Assembly (NCBI GenBank): GCA_028821605.1
Contig: JAPPFM010000058.1
Coordinates: 1 to 62,179, forward strand
Direction: 5' to 3'
From: Candidatus Poribacteria bacterium
GTDB taxonomy: Bacteria; Poribacteria; WGA-4E; WGA-3G
Length of the DNA: 62,179 nt
Made by a program: the position numbers and the translations under genes. The notes beneath the pieces are model-generated. The model saw nothing but the letters and a program-made list of their open reading frames with translations. It was not told the DNA's origin and ran no database searches. Positions 26,611 to 35,700 of the stretch are shown here, one piece after another; within the stretch, counting starts at the first letter, position 1; every line of letters starts with the position of its first letter.

Positions 26611-26611
26611 G

Positions 26612-26700
26612 AGTTGTCAGTTATCAGTAGTCAGTTAAAAGAAGGTTTTAGTGAATCAGCCCCTCTTTAACTGAAGACTGAAACCGAGAACTGAAAACCA
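26612..26700. repeat. Dispersed heptamer-based palindromic repeat
   Basis: The left arm GTCAGTTATCAGTAGTCAG and the right arm CTTTAACTGAAGACTGAAAC are partly complementary, so the unit can fold into a long imperfect hairpin. It separates the transglutaminase and MoxR genes. Confidence 0.6.
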
Positions 26701-26723
26701 AAAATGAGGTAAACAATTAAAAG

Positions 26724-27731
26724 ATGCCAGCAACAGAAGAAGTTCAAGCGATAGAAGAATTGATGGAAAGCCAAGAATTGATCTTGGCACAACTCAAAAA
26801 AGTAATAGTTGGGCAAGAGGAAGTTATCAATCAGATGTTGATGGCACTTTTTGCTGGCGGGCACTGCTTGTTAGAAGGGGTACCCGGACTCGCCAAAACC
26901 CTTATAATTCGGACTTTGGCGCAAATTCTGAACTTAAAATTCAAGCGAATCCAGTTCACCCCAGACCTGATGCCTGCCGACATCACCGGCACCGATGTGC
27001 TTGAGGAAGACCGAACAACAGGACATCGGACGATTCGGTTCATCCAAGGACCGATTTTCGCGAACATCCTCCTCGCCGATGAGATTAACCGGACACCCCC
27101 GAAAACACAAGCCGCGCTCTTGGAAGCCATGCAAGAATATAACGTCACCGCTGGCGGTAATGAATACGAATTGGAACGCCCCTTTTTTGTACTCGCCACA
27201 CAGAATCCGATTGAGCAAGAGGGAACATATCCGCTCCCAGAGGCGCAATTGGATCGGTTCATGTTCAAAATTGTCATCGACTATCCGACAGAGGTAGAAG
27301 AGACAGACATCGTTTCAACAACGACCGGGGCGGAGATACCTGAACTTGAAACCACGCTCTCTGGACACACTATCGTAGCACTCCATAATATTGTGAGGCG
27401 TGTACCCGCTGCCGACAACGTCGTACAATACGCCGTGAAAATCGCGCGTGCGACGCGTCCGAAAGAAGAAGATGCCCCCGATTTCATCCAACAATGGGTC
27501 CGATGGGGCGCAGGACCCCGTGCTGGGCAGTATCTCATTTTAGGTGCGAAAGCCCGAGCCATCCTACGTGGACGCTACAACGCTTCCTGTGAAGATGTGA
27601 AGTCTGTCGCGCCTTCGGTTCTACGCCATCGTGTCCTAACCAATTTCCATGCTGAAGCTGAAGGCATTGACTCCGACACCGTCATCCAACGTTTGCTTGA
27701 CACGGTTAAAGAACCGGCTGCGCAGTTGTAG
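26724..27731 (+). CDS. MoxR-family AAA+ ATPase
   Basis: 335 aa, typical. Walker A GVPGLAKT at residues 52-59, Walker B ILLADEINRTPPKTQ near 113, sensor LATQNPIEQEGTYPLPEAQLD (described: Asn-Pro, Glu-Gly-Thr-Tyr-Pro-Leu), and arginine-finger region DRFMFK. MoxR ATPases act as chaperones that insert metals or mature complexes, usually with VWA-domain partners. No VWA gene is adjacent here, so the partner is unknown. Confidence 0.93.
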   Translation: MPATEEVQAIEELMESQELILAQLKKVIVGQEEVINQMLMALFAGGHCLLEGVPGLAKTLIIRTLAQILNLKFKRIQFTPDLMPADITGTDVLEEDRTTGHRTIRFIQGPIFANILLADEINRTPPKTQAALLEAMQEYNVTAGGNEYELERPFFVLATQNPIEQEGTYPLPEAQLDRFMFKIVIDYPTEVEETDIVSTTTGAEIPELETTLSGHTIVALHNIVRRVPAADNVVQYAVKIARATRPKEEDAPDFIQQWVRWGAGPRAGQYLILGAKARAILRGRYNASCEDVKSVAPSVLRHRVLTNFHAEAEGIDSDTVIQRLLDTVKEPAAQL

Positions 27732-27780
27732 AATCCTCTGAGTCCACCACCTGATAACCTGGCACCTCAGATCAAGGCTT

Positions 27781-28515
27781 TTGGGAAAGGAGGACACCAT
27801 ACAGACCGTTTCTGTTATTATTCCAGCCCTTAATGAAGAGGATGCCATCGCCAAAGTCATCGCCGATATTCCAAGAACCGTGCGGACGCTTGATGAGCAG
27901 CACGAAGCCACGGTACAGGAAATTATCGTCGTTGACAACGGCTGTACCGACAATACCGCTGCAATCGCACAACAGCGTGGTGCAAGGATTGTGGTTGAAC
28001 CTCGGCGGGGATATGGATATGCCTGTCTCGCCGGGATTGCTGCGCTTGCGACAGCAGCACCTGATATCGTGGTTTTCCTTGATGGCGACTATAGCGACTA
28101 TCCTGCTGATATGCCCCACCTCTTGTCCCCTATACTTGAGGGTGAAGCCTCTCTCGTCATCGGCGCGAGAAGTGCCGGTGGTGCACGGGAAGCGTTGTTA
28201 CCGCAAGCGCGCTTCGGCAATTGGCTTGCCTGTTTCTTGATACGGCGTTTCTTTGGCGTTCGCTATACGGATTTGGGTCCCTTTCGAGCGATCCGATACG
28301 CTGAATTGCTGGGTCTGAACATGCAGGATAAAACCTTCGGGTGGACGGTTGAGATGCAACTCAAAGCCGCGAAACAGGGAATCCCCGCGTGTGAAGTCCC
28401 TATCCGTTATCGAAAACGGATCGGCACGTCTAAAATTACTGGCACATTCACCGGCACCCTCAAGGCAGGCTACAAGATACTCACCACCCTTTTTTATCAC
28501 CGTTTCTTGACGTAG
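27781..28515 (+). CDS. Family 2 glycosyltransferase (dolichol-phosphate-mannose synthase-like)
   Basis: 244 aa. N-terminal GT-A motif VSVIIPALNEEDAI, nucleotide-binding VVDNGCTDNT, and the DxD-like metal motif FLDGDYSDYP. A C-terminal RYRKRIGTSKITGTF is typical of polyprenyl-phosphate-sugar transferases. It lacks C-terminal membrane helices. Start is uncertain: the TTG at 27781 is used here, but a strong AAAGGAGG (27785-27792) sits 6 bases before an ATA codon at 27799, so ATA or a mutated ATG may be the true start, giving a protein six residues shorter. Confidence 0.85.
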   Translation: MGKEDTIQTVSVIIPALNEEDAIAKVIADIPRTVRTLDEQHEATVQEIIVVDNGCTDNTAAIAQQRGARIVVEPRRGYGYACLAGIAALATAAPDIVVFLDGDYSDYPADMPHLLSPILEGEASLVIGARSAGGAREALLPQARFGNWLACFLIRRFFGVRYTDLGPFRAIRYAELLGLNMQDKTFGWTVEMQLKAAKQGIPACEVPIRYRKRIGTSKITGTFTGTLKAGYKILTTLFYHRFLT

Positions 28516-28776
28516 GATTTACGCACGCGAATAGACCCCTGGCGATTTAATTCGGTAACGCGTGATGTTAATTGTCTGAACCGAGATTTTCAGGATTATA
28601 GGATTGACAGGATTACAGACACCTCTGGATTGAACATTATCCGTCATAGAATTACCCCAATATTTTATTAAACTTCTTCCAATCCCATCTCCCTCAAAAG
28701 AAATAGGTGCAATTTCCTAACCGAACCATAGGTGTCAATTTAAAAAAAATAACCGCCTAGGGACCCAAGACCGGTA

Positions 28777-28798
28777 GGTTCGGTTTCCTAACCGAACC
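28777..28798. repeat. Hairpin GGTTCGGTT-TCCT-AACCGAACC
   Basis: A perfect 9-bp stem with a four-base loop. A half copy (TTTCCTAACCGAACC) lies at 28715-28729. It is related in style to the hairpin at 7648-7668. Confidence 0.6.
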
Positions 28799-28850
28799 GG
28801 ATTTTACACAAAAACCTTGAAGATTCTAAAACCTCCTTGAATCCCGTAGG

Positions 28851-28920
28851 GATGGTATCTCTGTAGAAAAATACCACCTCACAGAACTAAGCCCCGTAGG
28901 GGCGGCATCTGTAGAGATCT
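28851..28920. repeat. Two CCCGTAGGG(A/G)-type dispersed repeats
   Basis: ATCCCGTAGGGATGGTATCT and GCCCCGTAGGGGCGGCATCT are 40 bases apart, each followed by CTGTAGA. A third copy (CCCCGTACGGGTGGTATCC, then CTGTAGAAA) lies near 54914-54942. Confidence 0.65.
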
Positions 28921-29434
28921 GCACGAAAAATTAAGGAAAAAATCCCTTACAAGGCTAAAGAAAGAGGAAATCCATGCTGCTATAAATATGCCATTCCTAC
29001 GGGACTAAAGACACCAGACCTATCTCACGGTTTTCACGGGACCCGTGAGGTGTTTCGGCTCAAAGACTTTTCAAAGGTGAAAAGCACGCCTCTTTTTTCA
29101 ATTGACACCTATAGTAACCGGTGGGAACCCTTCTATCTTATCAGCGGACAAGCGCGCGGTAAATGCCCAGGAAGTATCCGCTATCCCTCAAAATTTGTTG
29201 GATAGTGACTGGTTTCGGACAAAAATTGGGCTGAAATAAAAAAAATGTAGTATTTTATTTTTATTTTTGCTATACTGTATTTTGGCATCCGTAAAATCCA
29301 TTTATGGGTGGTTGGGCGAGAATAGCAGTCTCCCCAACCGCGGCACTGCCAAGTCTGGGTTGCCAGTGCGTGTTTAAGTATATCATACATCTGAATTGAT
29401 TTGTCTGATATTTTAAGCAGCGTCGTAACTTTAC

Positions 29435-29463
29435 TTGATTTTTTTCGGAAAATCTTGTATGAT
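29435..29463 (+). promoter_or_regulatory. Sigma70-type promoter before a structured RNA
   Basis: TTGATT, 17 bases, TATGAT. Predicted +1 is 29470-29471, precisely the first base of the outer stem of the RNA fold described next. Confidence 0.6.
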
Positions 29464-29470
29464 TACGAAT

Positions 29471-29562
29471 GGACGTTGGAGACGGATTGCCGGGGTAGTT
29501 CCTACTACCTCCCGTCTCCACCCAACTGGCAATTGGGTATGCGTCTGAGAATACAACGTCCA
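29471..29562 (+). ncRNA. Candidate structured small RNA or leader RNA (92 nt)
   Basis: Outer stem GGACGTT/AACGTCC (7 bp, extendable by one) closes a junction. Branch one: GGAGACGG/CCGTCTCC enclosing GGGGTAGT-TCCT-ACTACCTC, with a six-base bulge (attgcc) on the 5' side. Branch two: ACCCAA/TTGGGT with a seven-base loop. A single strand (29539-29554) completes it. A run of six T follows at 29573-29578, a few bases beyond the stem. It may be an independent RNA or the leader of the restriction-modification gene 229 bases downstream. It does not fit tRNA or an attC site. No family recognised. Confidence 0.45.
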
Positions 29563-29790
29563 AATACCACTATTTTTTGACTTACTGATGGTCGGACATC
29601 TGCGCTTTGCAGTCGCGTTCTGCGCGTTTGCTTTGTTGGCGGTACCCTGGACATCAGCACCTGAAAGATTTTATTATTTATGCCACCTATCACCCATTTG
29701 ATTCCGCTAATGTCATGAAAGAAGCGGACTTGGGACGGAATGAGATTCTGGTATGGCTGCATCTCTCTGATAGGGGTCGAAGGAGTGCGT

Positions 29791-32025
29791 ATGAATGAGG
29801 CACATGCAAGAGTTCGTATCAATTCAATGATTGAATCTGCCGGGTTCAAAACACATAATTACATTGATTCCGACCCATCAGTTGGCTATGAACATGATGT
29901 TCGTAATCTTATGATGCGTGAACGACTAAACAGGGCAGGCAAAGTTCCGGACTATCATTTCTATGAACCAAATTCTGCTACACCTATGGCGTTTTTAGAA
30001 GCAAAGCGGTTTCAAGGTGTTAAATTGGATGATGCCCTTAAGCAGGCGATGGAATATGCAACGATTGCTTGTGACAGTAACACGCCACCTATGATAGTCT
30101 TTGCCTCAGATGGCATACAAGTCCGTTCACAACATGCCGATGGCAGCGAGTTAACGTTGAATAACTACCCTATAGACTATATCCCTTCGCCTGTGCTTAT
30201 GCGCGAGTTAGTCGCTACTCCCACAGCTACACAAGGGCAAGCGATTAACAGTGTCAAAAGTATCATAAAATTGTTTGAAAAGGTATCAGGGCTAATGCGA
30301 TCTGATGGTATAGATGCGGGGATGAATAGGCTTAGGGAATTCTGTGCCTTGCTTTTTATCAAGATTATGAGTGAAAGAGGCAATCCATCTGCGCGTGAAA
30401 AATGGAATCGCCTTTCGTCTGTCACCGGACAGAATTTGATAAGTGGATACAGAGACATTCACCAAGACTACCGCGATACCTATGGCGGTATCTTTTTGAC
30501 TTCTCAACTCAACAATCCTGTCATTCTTGAGCAGATCATATCCACTCTTACACCGATTAACTTCACAAATTCCGCGATAGACATAAAAGGAGAAGCCTTT
30601 GAGTATTTCCTTGCCGAATACAATGCGGGAGAGAAAAGCGAACTTGGTCAACATTTTACACCGCGCCATATCACAACAATGATGGCGACCTTATTATCAC
30701 CGCAAACCGGTGAAAAAATCCTCGATCCCTTTTGTGGCACTGGTGGGATGCTCATTTCCGTATACTCACATATAAGAATGGGGCTCAACACTGAAAACAC
30801 AGATTTTAGTGACAAGCTACACGAATTGCAGGGCGAAACGCTCTATGGAAATGACATTAGTGGCGGGGCATCCAGTCTTGCCAAGATGAATATGATAATC
30901 TTAGGAGACGGACAAAGCAATATACAACGTACAGATAGTTTTGATAATTTAGAGCGTCACGTATACGACAAGGTTATCACAAATATCCCATTCAACCTCA
31001 AAGGCACAATTAACGTTCAACAAGTCCTTCCATTTGTAAAGGCAAGTGGAATGTCTCTCTCTGACTACAATAGTATGTGTGTTGTGAAATGCATTGAATC
31101 ACTAAAGCCAGGTGGCTCGGCTGCTATCGTTCTGCCCCTCACCTTCTGTCATTCACCTGAATACAGACAAATCAGGGATTACATTGCAAGGAAAAGTAAA
31201 ATAAGGGCGTGCATTCGGTTACCTGAAAAGACTTTTATTTCTTATACTGCTGCACAGACCGCAATTCTGATTGTTGACGATGCCCATAGACGACAAACGA
31301 GTGATTTCAGCTATATCCATCTGAAATCTGACGGTATGTCGCAAGATAAAAAGCGAGAACCTGTCCCTGAAAATGATATGCGCGACTTGTTGGAATACAT
31401 ATCAGAAAATCGGATACATGAAACACCAGGCGCAGTTCAGATGCGATATAGTAATGCCGGGAGTTTCTTGGAATTTCAACAATTGTTTGGTACAAATGAA
31501 AATGTTTGGAAATTAGAGGAACTTCTAATTCTAAAAGATGCCAAACATGGTCTTGAATCTGATAAATTGTATGCTGAACCTGGACTTGACAGCCAATCTA
31601 ACCTTGTCCGTGTCAAAGGAAATCTGCGTTTGGGGAGGAATATCAAAGCAGAGAAAGTTATCGCTGAAGAAGGTGACTTGATTATCGGCACCCTGCACAC
31701 AAATAACGGGAACGGTTTGTTTGCTGTAGCGGATCGCGAGTATATCTGCACTTCGCAGATTGTAGCCACAATCCGCGCGGAAGTAGTACCTCCTGAATAT
31801 CTTATACAAGCACTCCGTACGGAGTTTCCCAGACAACTTATTCCTACAGACTTGGTAGGACGTGAAAACTTTACCACTAAGCAGATTCTAAATGTGCTTA
31901 TACCGAAACCTGATACAAAGGAATTAGCAGAGATGTATAGTGTGCAAAAGAGTATAGAAAAATTAAAATCACGGTTGGACGAAAACAAGCAAAAAATTGG
32001 TGAACTTTTGGACAAAATCTCGTAA
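29791..32025 (+). CDS. Single-chain restriction-modification protein (HsdR_N nuclease + HsdM methyltransferase + target recognition domain)
   Basis: 744 aa from the ATG at 29791, which has AAGGAG 5 bases upstream. Residues ~1-135: HsdR_N-like PD-(D/E)XK domain with Asp54 (VPDYHF), Glu70 and Lys72 (FLEAKRF). Residues ~160-570: HsdM-type N6-adenine methyltransferase with GQHFTPRHI, motif I DPFCGTGG (312-319) and motif IV NIPF (398-401). Residues ~580-744: one HsdS-like target recognition domain ending in a long helix (SIEKLKSRLDENKQKIGELL). There is no helicase motor, so it is more like type IIG/BcgI-type enzymes than type I. It probably cuts and methylates DNA as a stand-alone immune enzyme. 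Confidence 0.85.
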   Translation: MNEAHARVRINSMIESAGFKTHNYIDSDPSVGYEHDVRNLMMRERLNRAGKVPDYHFYEPNSATPMAFLEAKRFQGVKLDDALKQAMEYATIACDSNTPPMIVFASDGIQVRSQHADGSELTLNNYPIDYIPSPVLMRELVATPTATQGQAINSVKSIIKLFEKVSGLMRSDGIDAGMNRLREFCALLFIKIMSERGNPSAREKWNRLSSVTGQNLISGYRDIHQDYRDTYGGIFLTSQLNNPVILEQIISTLTPINFTNSAIDIKGEAFEYFLAEYNAGEKSELGQHFTPRHITTMMATLLSPQTGEKILDPFCGTGGMLISVYSHIRMGLNTENTDFSDKLHELQGETLYGNDISGGASSLAKMNMIILGDGQSNIQRTDSFDNLERHVYDKVITNIPFNLKGTINVQQVLPFVKASGMSLSDYNSMCVVKCIESLKPGGSAAIVLPLTFCHSPEYRQIRDYIARKSKIRACIRLPEKTFISYTAAQTAILIVDDAHRRQTSDFSYIHLKSDGMSQDKKREPVPENDMRDLLEYISENRIHETPGAVQMRYSNAGSFLEFQQLFGTNENVWKLEELLILKDAKHGLESDKLYAEPGLDSQSNLVRVKGNLRLGRNIKAEKVIAEEGDLIIGTLHTNNGNGLFAVADREYICTSQIVATIRAEVVPPEYLIQALRTEFPRQLIPTDLVGRENFTTKQILNVLIPKPDTKELAEMYSVQKSIEKLKSRLDENKQKIGELLDKIS

Positions 32026-32253
32026 TTCCCAAGTCCAAAACTGTCAATTGTGTATATAAAAAGAGAAGTCCGCGTCTGGCAGATACGAGCGAAGGTGTTC
32101 AGGAACTGAAAGTGAAACCCAACATCCCAAAATCCGCGAAATCTGATAAATCCGAGGCTCAGACAAGCCACTCCGAACATTACCCCACTAAATTCTGAAA
32201 CCGTTGATTGTATAGCAACTCACAATTCCCATTCGCTTTCCTAACATTTAAAC

Positions 32254-32282
32254 TTGAAATCTTCTTAACTTAATGCTATACT
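32254..32282 (+). promoter_or_regulatory. Sigma70-type promoter of the DUF6883/STAND operon
   Basis: TTGAAA, 17 bases, TATACT. Predicted +1 near 32289. The 228 bases before it (32026-32253) show no gene. It gives the two-gene operon its own transcription, separate from the restriction-modification gene. Confidence 0.65.
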
Positions 32283-32290
32283 CATTTTAA

Positions 32291-32316
32291 GGTTTCACCG
32301 AAGGCGCGGTAAAACC
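32291..32316. promoter_or_regulatory. Palindrome at the predicted transcription start of the defence operon
   Basis: GGTTTCACCG-AAGGCG-CGGTAAAACC is a ten-base-arm inverted repeat with one mismatch, starting 2 bases after the predicted +1. It could be an operator for a repressor or a 5'-end mRNA hairpin. No regulator gene is adjacent. Confidence 0.45.
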
Positions 32317-32368
32317 AGAATCACTGTAACACTGATGAGAAATTGGCGGGCATAATAGAACACAGTTC

Positions 32369-32719
32369 ATGAAAATACCAAACGCTGAACGTGCCGTTGT
32401 GGACATTCGCAAGCTGCGAGAGTATTGTCTCAACCCACAGCATCACAGAGGAAAACATAAAGCCCACCTATTTACTTCCTTACTCGGTATGCACACTGAT
32501 GATGCAGAAGGGTTACGCAATGCTTTATTAGAGGCAGTTAAAAAACAAGACGCACAATTAGGAGAAAAAGACGCGTATGGACAGCGTTATACGCTTGATT
32601 TCACACTGAATTGGCGGGATAAACAAGCGACAATTCGCAGTGCTTGGATTATTGAAACTGATTCTGACATCCCAAAATTGACAACCGCGTTTCCGTTGAC
32701 AAATCAGGATAAACTATGA
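32369..32719 (+). CDS. DUF6883-like small protein, first gene of the defence operon
   Basis: 116 aa. The segment IRKLREYCLNPQHHRGKHKA followed by LGMHTDDAEGLRNALLEAV matches my memory of DUF6883, a small domain often next to DUF4926 genes and in toxin or defence settings. Its biochemical role is not established. A long leader with a palindrome precedes it. Its stop overlaps the next start (ATGA), so expression is tightly coupled to the large nuclease-NTPase. A role as inhibitor, adaptor or co-sensor is plausible but inferred. Confidence 0.7.
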   Translation: MKIPNAERAVVDIRKLREYCLNPQHHRGKHKAHLFTSLLGMHTDDAEGLRNALLEAVKKQDAQLGEKDAYGQRYTLDFTLNWRDKQATIRSAWIIETDSDIPKLTTAFPLTNQDKL

Positions 32720-35700
32720 AAGACAAATTTTCCGATAACACCTCAAACATAGATAGTTCGCCTGAACGCAATCAAAAGCCTACAGAAAAAGGCAACATCA
32801 AACTTTTGGATGTCGTCACGCTCACACAGGATGTCCCTGAGCATAATCTCAAGCGTGGAGAAGTCGGCACGGTTGTTGAAATCCTTTCAAACGGCGAAGC
32901 GTATGAGGTTGAATTCAGCGATGATAACGGGCAAATGTACAAGTGCCTTAGTTTCCTCGCCTCTCAACTCAAAGTGATACATCAAGCACCGATAAAAGCA
33001 GATGTCAAACGTCAAGCAAACGATTCCATAGAAGGATATCGCTACCAGATCTTGCACAGTGTGAATGCTTGGCTGGACCTTGCCGAGAACGATATTCTCT
33101 ACCTTGAAATTGCGGAAGATTTTGATATAGAGTCAGATGGAACGTTTACAACAACACAAGTCAAACACACGCAAAACCCTATAACACTCAGGTCTCAGCA
33201 GGTAATTGAGGGGATCAACAACTATTGGGAACTACGGACTAACAATCCAGATCGGCGTGTGAAATTCCGCCTCCTCACAAAATCCAAGATAACTAAAGAA
33301 CAAGGTAATTCACTTGAAACGGATAAACCGGGTCTTGAAGTATGGAGCCGTTGTTCCGGTGATGAAGCAGCTATCGAAAAAATATCAGACTTTTTACAGA
33401 CTGACGGAAAAATATCAGATGAAGTCAATGATTTTCTGAAGGTATCATCACCTCAAAAGATTTATGAACAACTCATTGAACCCATTACTTGGGACACAGA
33501 TTGCAAACCGTCCAGTTTTGTTGAGCAATCCATACGTGAAAAACTGGTTTATCATGGCGATCGGCACGGTATTTCACCTTCTAAAGCAAAAGAGATCGTT
33601 GAACCTCTTATCACTGAAACTTGGAAGGTAGCAGGACAACCGGAAAACCGCGAACTTATCCGATTACGTTTTCTGGAAATTTTTGAGGAAAAAACAAAGC
33701 GATTGGTTTCTGAACAGTACCTGCAGCACATGGAAATGTTAGCCGCAATGAAAGGTGCCGTTCGGACGGGATTCGCTGGAGGTTCATCCGATATCACGAT
33801 TGAATCTTGCCCGCACATACAAACCGGTATCCCGCTGCTCTATCTTGATGTTGTTATGCCAAGAACTGAATTACTCACAAGAATCCAAGATAAACTCCAA
33901 TCAGAAGGTATAGTCATAATCCAAGGCGGAGTGGACAAGGGGAAAACAACACTAGCAAATTTGACTGCAAACGCTATAGAAGGCAAATGGTTTTGGCTAA
34001 AATTGACAAATGTAGATTTAGCCCAAGTTCCGATAATTTTAAAGAAACTTGCTAATACAGTAAGTCATGAATCCGCACAAGTGAACGTCGTCATTGACGA
34101 CTTGAACTTACAACCGCAAGAGTTGCAAGAGTATGAAGAAGACTTGGGAATCGTGGCTTACAGAGTATTGGAACGTGGGGCTAAACTGTTGATCACAAGT
34201 CAACATAAACCCCCTCCTAATCTCATCCACAGTCTTGGTTTGCCATCGTCAGTAGTGACCCCTGCTCCTTACTTTACTATATCTGAAATTGAGCAATTTG
34301 CAGTAGAAATGGATTGTCCGACTAATGCCGCAAAAATTTGGGCAAAATGGATTCAAGCACATACAGGCGGACACCCAAGACTCGTATACACCCGAATGGC
34401 TAAATTACGAGAGGAAAACTGGCAACAACCGGATACAATTGAACGTATGTTGCAAACACCAATAGAGGTGATAGAGGATCGTGAAGCTGCAAGACAATTG
34501 CTTACAAACATCCCAGAAAATCACAAAGAATTACTCTATAGACTCAGCCTAATGGTTACTGAATTCAGAAAAGATTACGTGCGTAATATTGGTGAGATAC
34601 CGGAATCTATACCTTATCCAGGGGATATTTTCAGTCAACTGGTCGGGCCATGGATAGACCAAGTTAGCGAAAACTACTACACAATTTCTCCTTTATTAAA
34701 GAACGCAGCCAATGAGGTTTGGCCTAAGAGCAAGATAAATGCCCTTCATGCTCAGGTTGCTAATGCAATCCTCAAAGCAAACAATTTAACCATAATAGAA
34801 GCCGAGTCTGTCCTCTTACATAGTATACATGGTATGAATAAAAAGGGAGTTATTGCTGTCACCGCGTCATTGATGACCGCTTCAGACGATAATTGGAAAA
34901 TGGTCAGCCAAGTCCTTTCGTGGGTCACACACATTAAAACTAATCCATCCAAAGAATTGTTTCCTGGAGATACCTTTGCAAATTATTGCTTTCGATCATT
35001 GCAACATCGCCTTGCTGTTGAAGTAGAACCGGAGTTTGCACCGAAGATACTTGAAATTTGGGATAAAGAAACCAAACCACACGAACCACATCAGTCATAT
35101 CTGCAGACCCGTCTAATGCTGGCGACGCAGGTATTGAGATATAACCAAGTTTCACTTCCTGTCAAGCAGATGATAGGCTACCTCAAAGAAATTATTGATA
35201 TTAGAGAAAATCATAAAGATGTCTGGGAAACATATCGCAATTCCATGGCACAATTGGAAGAACATAAAACTGGTAAATCCAGCATTTTCAGCATTTTATT
35301 TAGTTTTGTCTATGCCCGTAGTCCTATTTATGCGCAATTCCTTGATGACCTTATTGATGCATTGGATGAGCTTGATCCAAAGGATCGGACTTTATTATTC
35401 ACTGATTTTGAAAATGAAAGTATTGATTGCCAGATTTTGATTAATGGCGTATGGCTGTCGGAAGCAAATCTTGAAAACCCCGATTGGACAAGATGCCTTG
35501 AAGTTTTTGACAAAGTAATTGAGAAAACCATTGCCTGGGGTTACCCCCACATCGCTGCTGCTGCAGTAAGAGGAAAAGCCATCATTCATGACGAAAAATT
35601 GAACGATCCAGATACTGCCTATAAAGTTCTTCAAGATATTGCGTCAGAAGTGGGAAGGTTACCTGTAATAGAAGAAGAGCGAGCAATGGTATATTTCCGC

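Larger units (their letters stand above)
28516..29434. other. Repeat-rich gene-free stretch at the left edge of the defence island
   Basis: No convincing gene. It contains a TTTTCAGGATTATAGGATTG-type segment (28588-28615), AACCGAACC hairpins, two CCCGTAGGG-type repeats, and a CTCACGG...CCGTGAG hairpin (29022-29048). It also holds a possible extended -10 promoter TGCTATACT (29267-29275) followed by hairpins GGTTGGG/CCCAACC (29310-29339) and GCACTGCCAA/TTGCCAGTGC (29343-29369). The composition shifts to AT-rich towards the right. It looks like an accumulation site of dispersed repeats. Confidence 0.5.

Noticed and set aside
29471-29562. A tRNA or integron attC site
   Set aside because: The 7-bp outer stem suggests an acceptor stem, but there is no D arm, anticodon arm or T-loop at the right distances. 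For attC the end motifs (RYYYAAC ... GTTRRRY) are in the wrong order.
29270-29563. Minus-strand 97-aa ORF across the structured RNA
   Set aside because: No ribosome site and no family features; it overlaps hairpins and promoters, and low-complexity stems often leave open frames.
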